Program-made: the position numbers and the translations under genes
Shown here: positions 12,401 through 24,400 of the stretch, piece by piece
Numbering within the stretch: position 1 is the first letter of the stretch
How the letters are laid out: every line of letters starts with the position of its first letter
Assembly (NCBI RefSeq): GCF_037975245.1
Contig: NC_092568.1
Span: forward strand, 12,487,501 to 12,551,500
Source of the DNA: Apostichopus japonicus
Lineage: Eukaryota > Echinodermata > Holothuroidea > Aspidochirotida > Stichopodidae
Direction: 5' to 3'
DNA length: 64,000 nucleotides
Notes under the pieces: generated by a model
Told to the model about the DNA's origin: nothing
What the model saw: only the letters and a program-made list of their open reading frames with translations
Databases searched by the model: none

Positions 12401-15400
12401 ACATTTGTTAATCAAAACCAGTCTTATGTTTACCAATGATTGATCTCTGGAATGAATTGAATTGCTAGGTGACTTTCACCCGTTCACAGTATGATGTTCA
12501 GGTTTATTAAATACCCATTTTGTGTGAGCTCTATAATTTTCTGCATGTTTTCCTCATGTAACATTTCTAGTGAAATCTCAATTCACTGTATCTGCTCTCT
12601 TTTCATATTCACAGATGAAGAACACCGTGCAATTTAACGTGCCTAAGCCTCCCGCCGAGAGCGCCTCCAAGAGCTTTGTCAGGCCACCCTTGGGCGAGAA
12701 ACCTAAGCCCCCACCGAAGCCAAGACCCAACAGCCGGGCCCCGACGACCAATGGAGAGAACCTCAAGGAGATGGAGGACGAACAGCAACCGCCAGTGGTT
12801 CCACCCAGGAGGATACGAAACGAATTCATGACAAAGACCAACGATCAAGCCACACCACGCATGACCAATGGTATCCCCATGACCCCAAAGGTCACGGTGA
12901 GCAATCACACAGCCTTCTTTAAGCATATTAAGCGTATCTATCGATGATAGCAAAATCGCTTTCAAATTTAATTTAGTTATTTTAAATTTAAAAGTCGATT
13001 TGAGTTGCCAATTTAATTAATTTAATCAAATTTAAATACTGCAGTTGATTTTTGTTTATTGGAAAGCCATGCCAGATAGTGTTAATATTTTCTAAGATAG
13101 TGATTGATAGCTAGATCAAGTTTTTGAAAAAAAATTTGTGGTCACATGATGGTCCTTGTTTTTAAAACTATGGTAAGATTTTTTCATGACTAAAAATGAC
13201 TTGTTGTCAATTGTAAAACATTTTTTTAGTCTGTCCAGAAGTGAAATACACCAATATAAATACTGCGGTCATCAGGAAAGCTTACCGAGAGACAATGATG
13301 ATATCCATAGTATGGTTTATTACGGCCAATCAGAGTTGGATATTTGGCTGTCTGTTCACAGCCAAGTCAGTCTACATCCATCCTTAGAATGTTGGTTGAC
13401 AGGGCCATCTTTATCTGATCAGCACTATGTTATAGTCAACAATGTACAAACACACTGAATTGTCATTTATCAATGAGGCTAATGTACCTGCGATCAGAGA
13501 AACCTCAAATGTCATCAAATATTTATTCAACATTAATTTCCTGCAGATAGGTGTAGTACAACATCTGCCTATACAGGTTTGCCCAGTTTTTATTCTCCTA
13601 TAACTAATAGTGAGGGACATGAAGAAGTTAATTGTTTTTGTTGAAGGAATCTTACCAGTTTGCCTGATTAAATACCCTAGACCGAATCAAATTGTCAGAT
13701 CCTGTGATGTCATCTAAAATCTATGCAATTATTTCTCAACTGTGTTTTTCAATCTGTTTGTCAGATGGGAGCTGGATTTTCCAAGGTCTTCAATGAATGT
13801 CCATTGATCATCTATTGTTCTGCAAGCTGGGTTCATCCCGAGACGAGAGGTAAAGTTGTGATCGGGCAAATGTGACCCAAGTAGATGCATTAAATCAATA
13901 CTTGAAACCCTAATGTCGATAGTTCTAACTCTAATATCATTGTAGATATTTAAAGTTGCATGGTCAATGCAACCAACAACATTGTAAAAGCTGATGTACC
14001 ATTGCTTTGCGTATAAGACTCCAGGCAAAAAATTGCTACTGTTTACTCTGTAAATTGCACTTTTATGAGGGAGGATTAACAAGTAACATTCAAAGGGAAC
14101 ATTTGCCTCTATAAACTGTTGGGATTTGGAACATGATAAGAAAGCAAAGCAAGTAACTGCAGTTTCATACAAGGTAACTCTTCAAGAGCTTCTTCAAGAA
14201 GTCTACTTGATTGGGAAGTATATTTGAGGCTAGAATGGTAGCAACTATTATATATGTTGTCTGCATGGGGTCAGTGTATTTATTAACGTTATACTATTTA
14301 AAACATTGGGTGGAGGGTGGTGATGAATCCAACTAGAACTAAAGCAGTGGGCATTATCTGTGCAATTTATGGCACATTTCAGCTGGTCTCAATGCATTGA
14401 TATTTAAATCCTGCATATAGTGTTTGGGTTACCTTCACTGATGGTGCCTCTGCCACACTTAAATGCCACAGTAGTGTGGAGAGCACACACCATGGCTATC
14501 TGCACCACTCTATGATACTTTGGCCTTTTCATTGAAATGGTGGGTCTGAAAGTGTATTTAATCGCTAGAGTGTGTACCAGGCCTCGGGTGTGGTAGTCCA
14601 CTCCATGAGTGGGTTGTAGATGTCGTAGAGGTTGTTGTAGATGTGGTAGAGGTTGTTGTAGAGGTTGTAGATGGTACGTATGTACGTTGACTCTGGCTCC
14701 TGTTCTTTAACATGTTGCTCACTAAGATGTTTTCTAGATTCTGTTCAGTTTGTTCATTCTCTTATCGGCACGTTGAAGACTCACTCGTCTGCTCTTCAAT
14801 TTTCAGATCAAATTATATTGTTGGGGTGCGAGGAGGGGATCTACTCGCTGAACACGGCACAGATCCACGAGGGAGTCATGGACCAGATATTTCAAAGAAG
14901 AACGACCTGGATTTATGTCATCAACAATATCATGATGTCATTATCAGGTATGGACAACAGTATAACGTCAATACTTGATTTAATTTGGCATATATGCTGA
15001 AAGGAACAGACGACATATATTGATGAGTAAAGCTGTGATCAAAACTCAGTAAAGCGACCAAGAAAGGCACCGCGATTGTGGAGTAAGGGAGTAAAAGCTT
15101 GGTGCCAATGTCAGCTTGTAAAAGGATTTGTATACCAGGTACGCAGGGGATTTGGATTGATGAAGGAACGTTTGTCAGAAGACAGTCATTGTGTCCTACC
15201 TCTGTGTCTCTCCTTGTTGGTTTTCTGGCCTTTCGAGGAATGAAGTGGGGGGGGGTGGCACTTAAATTTACCAACCTGTATAACAGTTTTTGCTTCCAAG
15301 TATTGAGGTGATTTCCAAACCTACTTCATGGCAGTTGTGTTGCAGTCTGTGGACACCCTTTATGCATTTTACCCTTTGGTTTGTTCTTTGGTAAAGTAGT

Positions 15401-18400
15401 TAGGGGATTTACCATAAGAGGAGATGTTGAAAGCAACTATGGTACAGCAGCATGTGATAATCTTCATCTCCCTTAGCAACTGCAAATGTAGACAGAGGCT
15501 GCAGTCTCTCTCTCTCTCCTAGTCATTAGATGGGGAATTTTTAAGAGACCATCTTGAGGAACCAAGAAAAGTGGGATGAAACGAGACTAGTGCTTGACTA
15601 GTACTCATGGAAGCTGTCTGCATATACACGACTCAATGTAACATGAAATGGGTAGTAGTATAGCTCCCTCTATAATTGTGCATGTATTTAGATCCTCCTG
15701 CAAGCAGGAACTCGCGAAGAAGCCATCACTGGCTTATCAAAGCCGCAAGCTGACCCAAGGCAGTCTCTTAGATTCATATTTAAAGTCCATGATTATGAAT
15801 TGTCAATTGTCAACAACTCTGTAACTGGACGACATACATTAATCTTGGAGTGACTCGAACTCGAGACCTTATGATTAAAAGGCACGGGCGTTAACCACTA
15901 AGCTAACACTCCTAATTGAGTTCACTAAGCTAAAACAAAGCAAATGCAAAATGCAAACACTCTGAGTGACTGACTGAAAGATTCATGACTGTTTAAGCGC
16001 TTTGAAACGCTATATTAAGCGCTATGTAAATGTTATTTATTATTGGTATTATTGTTAGTAATCAGGGTACACATGGCAGCGATACAACATTCTGGTGTAT
16101 ACAGTGACAGATCTGAGAATGTTTAAAACAACCTTGGGTAGTCAGATACCAAAAGCAACATTTTTTCTTTTTTTTGAGACAAAAGTGTCTTTTGCCAGAT
16201 TTTAAAATATGCCAGGGGAGAGAGTTCTCCATTCTTTGCTTCCATTGGTTTATGTCAGGGCCATATTTATAGATATGTATATGATATGGACAATTGATGA
16301 CCATTAAAAAAGTTTTACTTTTCTTGAGAAAGTTTGAGATATCTCTTCTCTTTCCTGTTAGAACCGGAGCAATTAGTCAATCTATCAAATAATAAACCAG
16401 GTACTTTCATCTTATTCTATGACATTCGTACTGACTGATGCCTTTGCTACATTTCTTTTTCATGCATGCTTTTTTTTTTTCTGCTGTCGCTAAGAAAAGG
16501 AACATTTTTTTTCACATTTATAAAATAGATAAGTAGTTATTAGTATTGATGATAGCTCTAAGATTTGTGTTAACGTCAACAGAGTTTGTTTTTGGTTTGA
16601 AAAGGCATAAAACCAAAACTAGACATCAGTAGGTTTGTGTTTCGGGGGTGAGGGAGGGGGGGTGTGGGAAACGTGGGGTCCCAGGTGTAAAAGTTGAGTA
16701 TAAAACTTTAACAGGGTATAGACTTTTGTTTAAAATGTGCAAATCTTAACATTTGTGGAGGGTACGGTCAAACTAGTTGTTGTTTTAATTAAACTGATAA
16801 ATTAATTGAGCATGGGGAAGTCAGATCGGTCTAAAGCAGTTTAGCTCAAATCTTTCAATTGAAAAGCCAATTTTTCACACAATTATCCACATCCTAGCTT
16901 ACAAATTCTTGTTTGTGAGGGGGGAGATAGATGTAAAGGTATAGTTGATTATTTTGTCAATGAAAATGCAACTTTCTATCAGATGTATTCTTACAGTTAT
17001 GCCTTACTATGACAATAAGGTGAATTTTCACAGTAGGTTACAAATATTGGTGGTGGGACTGTGTACATTTTTTTATTTGGTGTTATTGTCTGTCACTTTT
17101 AATTCAAAGAAGGTAAGTATCATATTGAACAAGCTAGAGCTAATGCTAAAGAACAAGAACAAGATTTTGTTTCCATACCAGAGGATGTTTTTGTAATTAA
17201 ATTTACAATCACTTCTGCCAGTCAAGATGCAATCCTCATGTCCTTACAATCACTTCTCAGTAGCTTTCTTAGAACCTCATGATTAAGATCTTAAAAGGAA
17301 AATGCAAAACTTAATACTATAAATGGTAGTAACTTTTGGGTGGCAAAGCATAGTAGGTAAGACATGAAATACACACTGTCATTGCTCACACCCTTACAAT
17401 CCTACATGAGATACACACTGTCATTGCTCACACCCTTACAATCACTTCTGCCAGTCAAGATGCGATCCTACATGAAATACACACTGTCATTGCTCACACC
17501 CTCACAATGACTTCTGCCAGTCAAGATGCGATCCTACATGAAATACACACTGTCATTGCTCACACCCTTACAATCACTTCTGCCAGTCAAGATGCGATCC
17601 TACATGAGATGCACACTGTCATTGCTCACACCCTTACAATCACTTCTGCCAGTCAAGATGCGATCCTACATGAAATGCACACTGTCATTGCTCACACCCT
17701 TACAATCACTTCTGCCAGTCAAGATGCGATCCTACATGAGATATACACTGTCATTGTTCACACCCTCACAATGACTTCTGCCAGTCAAGATGCGATCCTA
17801 CATGAAATACACACTGTCATTGCTCACACCCTTACAATCACTTCTGCCAGTCAAGATGCGATCCTACATGAGATGCACACTGTCATTGTTCACACCCTTA
17901 CAATGACTTCTGCCAGTCAAGATGCGATCCTACATGAAATACACACTGTCATTGCTCACACCCTTACAATCCTACATGAGATACACACTGTCATTGCTCA
18001 CACCCTTACAATGACTTCTGCCAGTCAAGATGCGATCCTACATGAAATACACACTGTCATTGCTCACACCCTTACAATCACTTCTGCCAGTCAAGATGCG
18101 ATCCTACATGAAATACACACTGTCATTGCTCACACCCTTACAATGACTTCTGCCAGTCAAGATGCGATCCTACATGAAATACACACTGTCATTGCTCACA
18201 CCCTTACAATGACTTCTGCCAGTCAAGATGCGATCCTACATGAGATATACACTGTCATTGCTCACACCCTTACAATGACTTCTGCCAGTCAAGATGCGAT
18301 CCTACATGAGATATACACTGTCATTGCTCACACCCTTACAATGACTTCTGCCAGTCAAGATGCGATCCTACATGAGATATACACTGTCATTGCTCACACC

Positions 18401-21400
18401 CTTACAATCACTTCTGCCAGTCAAGATGTGATCCTACATGAAATACACACTGTCATTGTTCACACCCTTACAATCACTTTTGCCAGTCAAGATGCGATCC
18501 TACATGAAATACACACTGTCATTGCTCACACCCTCACAATGACTTCTGCCAGTCAAGATGCGATCCTACATGAGATATACACTGTCATTGCTCACACCCT
18601 TACAATCACTTCTGCCAGTCAAGATGCGATCCTACATGAAATGCACACTTTCATTGTTCACACCCTTACAATCACTTCTGCCAGTCAAGATGCGATCCTA
18701 CATGAGATGCACACTTTCATTGCTCACACCCTTACAATGACTTCTGCCAGTCAAGATGCGATCCTACATGAAATACACACTGTCATTGCTCACACCCTTA
18801 CAATGACTTCTGCCAGTCAAGATGCGATCCTACATGAAATACACACTGTCATTGCTCACACCCTTACAATGACTTCTGCCAGTCAAGATGCGATCCTACA
18901 TGAGATATACACTGTCATTGCTCACACCCTTACAATGACTTCTGCCAGTCAAGATGCGATCCTACATGAGATATACACTGTCATTGCTCACACCCTTACA
19001 ATGACTTCTGCCAGTCAAGATGCGATCCTACATGAGATATACACTGTCATTGCTCACACCCTTACAATGACTTCTGCCAGTCAAGATGCGATCCTACATG
19101 AGATATACACTGTCATTGTTCACACCCTTACAATGACTTCTGCCAGTCAAGATGCGATCCTACATGAGATGCACACTGTCATTGTTCACACCCTTACAAT
19201 GACTTCTGCCAGTCAAGATGCGATCCTACATGAAATGCACACTGTCATTGCTCACACCCTTACAATGACTTCTGCCAGTCAAGATGCGATCCTACATGAA
19301 ATACACACTGTCATTGCTCACACCCTTACAATCACTTCTGCCAGTCAAGATGCGATCCTACATGAGATATACACTGTCATTGTTCACACCCTTACAATGA
19401 CTTTTGCCAGTCAAGATGCGATTCTACATGTGATACACACTGTCATTGCTCACACCCTTACAATGACTTTTGCCAGTCAAGATGCGATTCTACATGTGAT
19501 ACACACTATCATTGCTCACACCCTTACAATCACTTCTGCCAGTCAAGATGCGATCCTACATGTGATACACACTATCATTGCTCACACCCTTACAATCACT
19601 TCTGCCAGTCAAGATGCGATCCTACATGAAATGCACACTTTCATTGCTCACACCCTTACAATCACTTCTGCCAGTCAAGATGCGATCCTACATGAAATGC
19701 ACACTTTCATTGCTCACACCCTTACAATCACTTCTGCCAGTCAAGATGCGATCCTACATGAAATGCACACTGTCATTGTTCACACCCTTACAATCACTTC
19801 TGCCAGTCAAGATGCGATCCTACATGAGATACACACTGTCATTGCTCACACCCTTACAATGACTTTTGCCAGTCAAGATGCGATTCTACATGTGATACAC
19901 ACTGTAATTGCTCATGTCCTTACAATCACTTCTCAGTAGCTTTCTTAGAACCTCATGATTAAGATCTTAAAAGGAAAATGCAAAACTTAAAACTATAAAT
20001 GGTAGTAACTTTTGGGTGGCAAAGCATAGTAGGTAAGACATGAAATCTTTCTCATTTAATTTGGTGGAAAATATACCATGGCTTTAATGAGTAACGAACA
20101 AAGTTGCTTCTTTATGTGGTGATGGTTTTCTAGTTCCTGATTGGATGGTAGACTAACCTCACCATTGTTATTCAAAAACAGTTATTGCGACTTGATTTTG
20201 TCTCAACTTTGACTGCCAACCTCTAATGTTATTACAAGAAGCAATCATTGATGATTAATGGCAGCTTTCTCCACCCACACACCATCGTCAACTATTAATT
20301 TAGTCACACACCAGCCTTATTGAGACATGGCTTACCAAAGCTTACATGTTTCAGACACCCACAATGTCTTCCTCTTTGTTTTATTTAGAAAAATTGATGC
20401 ACAAATCGCAATGAAATCCATTTAATGGAAGAAAGAAACCGAGAAAGAGGAGATTTATGCGACTATTTACATGATCACCATATACATCCTTTGAAATTTA
20501 TTTATATCAGCCCACACAATTTAGCTCAATCATGACTTTATTATTCTGCAATGCAAATCTTCATTTCAAAACAGCTGGTGGTATTTGCTAATGGGATAGT
20601 TTCCCCCTGCATCTGGCATACATATACAAATATTAATCTTAAAAAATCAATTCTTCCATTTTGTGAACTTTAATCTCAGATTAGATTTTGAAATCCTTTC
20701 CACAATCTGATTCCTTTTTCAAAGCACGCATCAACAATTAGCCATGGCTACAGTACCTCAAAACAGTTGAACCATATATATAGGCTAGACTACTACTTTG
20801 CATATAAGAGGTGGGGCAGTCTTTAATATTAAGGGCCATTATAGCCACAGCTCGTTTGCATCTCCTGGGCAAGAAATAGGACCTGGTAGCTCTAATAGGA
20901 GACATGGCATTTGTTAATAATAATAATAATATTCCATTTTTATATAGCGCTTTATACCAGCAATAGGTCTCAAAGCGCTTTACTTACGATATTTTACCCC
21001 TGGGTGAATGATCACCTGTCCCAGAGACGATCCCTCCAGGCTGCTGCAGTTATATACTGCGCCCAATGAATTTGTAAATCTGGGAGACAAGCGTTAGATG
21101 TTTAAAAGTTACATGTAGTGGAACACATACAGCTGCTTAACATTATGACAAGTTGAAGATCATTGGCACACAATGGTCCTTTTCTTCGCTTGAAGCTGTC
21201 ATCCATTTATTTATAATTTCACAAATTATTGATGCTTTTGTTTTAGTCAAAGCAGCTACACCACTCTTTTAAGTTGAAGATAGGTAAGATATGTCATGTA
21301 AAGGAAGGCATTGAATACATTAGATTGATACATATTTTGGCATCCTAGGAAGCCATGTTCACCCGCCATTTTTGTTTTTGTTTTGGTTTTTTTGCGTCAT

Positions 21401-24400
21401 ATTTTGGCGCTGTTCCGTTCTTCTTTATTTTGGTGTACTACTTACATTTGTAAATGTTAAGACTAGCTAACAGAATCCACCTCCTATCGATTACAGTGTG
21501 CTATTTATGTTTAATATGAACCTTTTTGTTGGAATTTAGATTCATCAGAAAATTATGTTTTTTGAAGAAAAAAGTCATCATCATTGGTCTTTGACGATCT
21601 CTGGGATATTACGATGGACATCTAGGGACTTCACATCATATTTTCTGTTTCTGTCGGGTCTGGTCGTTGGCAATTGTTTTTGTCGTTTAATTTTGGGGCG
21701 ACTCGATCCCGTCTCATCAGCATTGAGCAACATCACTTGTTTTAAGTTAATTTCCAGAGGTAATAATTTAATAACTGTAGATTATTCGACTCATATTTTG
21801 ACTCATAAATTTCCATCTATTCATTCATTCAATTCTCAGGCAAGAGTAACCTGTACCAGCACAACCTACTGGCCATCATTGATAAGAACCCTCACAGGTT
21901 CCACATGCCCAGCAGGTTTGGGGAGAAGCTGCAGAGGATACCGGACAAGCTGGTCCCCAGGAAGTTTGCTCTTAGTCATAAAGTACCCGACACCAAGGGT
22001 TGCACCAGATGCTGCATAGGTTAGTCCCACAGAATGCTTTCCATTCCGGTCAATTAAAAGAAAATTAGAACGAAACGAGCTGGAATGAAGCAATCTTAAG
22101 CTTGTCCGCATATGTCCATCCTGTACAGCAGATGAAGAGAGAAGAAAGAATGGGGAGGGGATGGGGAGGAGGAGGGGGATGGGGAGAGGAGAAGGGGGGG
22201 AGAATAAACCTAAGCACAAGGAAGAAAAAGCAGAATGAATTTTTTGGATATTCTTGAAGACTTTGGCTGTACAACACTTGCAGATATTTAGGAAACATAT
22301 CCCATATTTCCTGATTTGCGGTCCTTGTAATATCAGTACTCTGTTATATAGGTGTCCTATATAGAAATAAAGTGACAATAATCAAATAAATGTGTGTGCA
22401 ATATGCATATAGTTTTGTGAAGACACTAAGCTAGCATAAAAGAAAGTGGAAAAATCAGTGTATCAGACAATTTTTTACTTGTCTCTCAACTGTGGGTTTA
22501 TAAATGGAATAAAAACAATATTGAGGAAACTCCCACAAGGTCATACAAGTTTTCCAACTCCCCCCCTCCCCCATACCACCTCTGGACTTTTTCTCCCATT
22601 GTTCCCATCCCTACCCTTCCCCTCGTTTCCACTCCTCAACATCCTGCCCCGACCGCAACCTCCTCTTTCCTGTGTGAGTAACTTCTAATAGTGAGATCAT
22701 TTTCTCATTTGGTCAGCTATATTTGATCTGTTTTTATCTTTCACAACAGTTTTAAACCCTTATAATGGTCATAAGTACTTGTGTGGAGCTGTTCCCAGCG
22801 GTGTAGTCTTACTACAGTGGTATGAACCAATGAACAAGTTTCTACAGGTCAAGGTAAGAAGCTGCTGTAATTTCTGTGTTCCGTCTTGTGTTCCATCTGG
22901 AATCACAGCTCACAGATGAAAAAAACTTGGCCGATAAGATTTCATGGATTGATCACAAAATTCATGGTCGACACACTCTTGATTTGCCCTCTTAAGTGGC
23001 ATCTAATCTTCATCTTGAAGTGTAGGGATGTTCAAGGTCCTGCTAAATATATAAAGTGGCAGAGTTTTACATTAAATTATATTAGAAATTAAACCTTCAC
23101 ATCATTCATAGATGTCAAATCTTCCTCCTACTGAGAGTTTTGGTTTCTGTGTTAACTTTGATTGACGTTTTGCCATAACACAAATGGTAGCATAATGTAT
23201 AGGCTAACAAAGTGAATGTGCAGTGACTCTAGGCCTCAGATGTTAGCTAGTACATAGACCTTGTTTTCCACCATGGATATATTTGAACTAAATTCATATT
23301 CAAAATATGAAGTGATAATGAATGGAATTTATAAGAAAAATTTGTACCACCGTCCGTTGTCCTTTTGTGTGATTTTGCAAGGTCATTGCCATCATGTAAC
23401 TTGTAAGCTAACAAACAAAAAGTCCAAGAAAATGTTTTTTTCAATGGATATACTTTGGGTGTGTTTGTATTTACTGAGTGGCAGTATTGCAAAACTGTAT
23501 CCAAAGAAAATCTCAAGAGAGGAGTTGTCTTCTTTCAACCTGAGATGAGATAATTTAGATTTATGTACAGGTTTTATATTTTGCAGCGCCTGTTCTTTTG
23601 ATGAAGACCATTTTGAATAATCGTTGAGAACTCAAAGAAAATTTTGTCTCACAATTTTGACTTGATGTTTCTTCTTTTGTTATCTTTCTTCCGTATTATT
23701 ATTTATTGCCCAGTTTGAGATTTATGTTCAAATAGCATCTAAAAATGGGGCAGGAATTCTATAGATTTTCTGTTTACATATTATTAACCTAATGAAACTA
23801 TATTAAAACTCTTTCCATTGGTCTGGAGGCCCAAAACTTTCTTTTAGTCCACTCAGAAATACAATAGTCTCAAAAAAGAAAAAGAAAGAAAGAATAAAAT
23901 AGTGTTTGATGATGTGATTTTTGGACAAACAGACCGCTCTGTTTTATGTGCCATATTTACTGTTACTTTGATCAGGCTCTTAAAGTTTTTATCTGTGATA
24001 TAAAGTTTCAACATCTCTTGTTCTGTATTTAAGCCAACTGTATTTAAAGTATTTAGGGGGAGGGGAGGAGGAGGGGGGCAACTACTTGATATCTCAGTCT
24101 CTAGTCATGTTTTGATGGATTTCATTTTATTTCCATCCGTGTACCCAACAGGTCTTTGAGTGCACATTGCCAGCTGATTTGAAAGTTTTCGAGATGCTCG
24201 TCCGACCCGATGCGGACTTACCAATCGTTTGTGTCGGAGTTGCAAGAGGGTAAGAATTATTTGTATGATCAATATTAATACACACTTTACCGTTGAACAT
24301 TGTAAGGAATGTTGCCAAGTCACAAAGCCGAAAAGTGTTGTAATTTAGAAGCTTGTGTGAAGTCTTCATCTGTCAATCATTTAAATTGGGATGATTTGCT

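Larger units (their letters stand above)
14948..21839 (+). other. Largest MAP4K3/5 intron (6.9 kb)
   Basis: This intron carries two SINE-related fragments (15691-15912, 15940-16060), the 66-bp minisatellite with flanking 134-bp direct repeats (17237-20046), and another SINE/MITE tail (20925-21075). Outside these I see only AT-rich intron. Confidence 0.7.

Noticed and set aside
15845-15912. Functional tRNA gene
   Set aside because: The tRNA-like head continues into a long tRNA-unrelated body shared with 36431-36672, so it is a SINE.
17371-19912. CRISPR array
   Set aside because: Units are head-to-tail repeats with no unique spacers, and the genome is eukaryotic.
17507-19939. 810-codon frame as a repeat-protein gene
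   Set aside because: The frame is open only because a 66-bp stop-free unit is repeated. It lies inside a kinase intron, has no recognisable exon borders or flanking unique coding part, and the unit differences mostly change amino acids.
17237-20046. LTR retrotransposon (134-bp direct repeats as LTRs)
   Set aside because: The interior is only the minisatellite, there is no primer-binding or coding region, and the repeats do not have TG...CA ends.
21555-22378. Frames of 154 (+) and 170 (-) codons around the exon at 21840
   Set aside because: The plus frame is not the coding frame of the exon, and the minus frame is its antisense shadow extended through G-rich intron.
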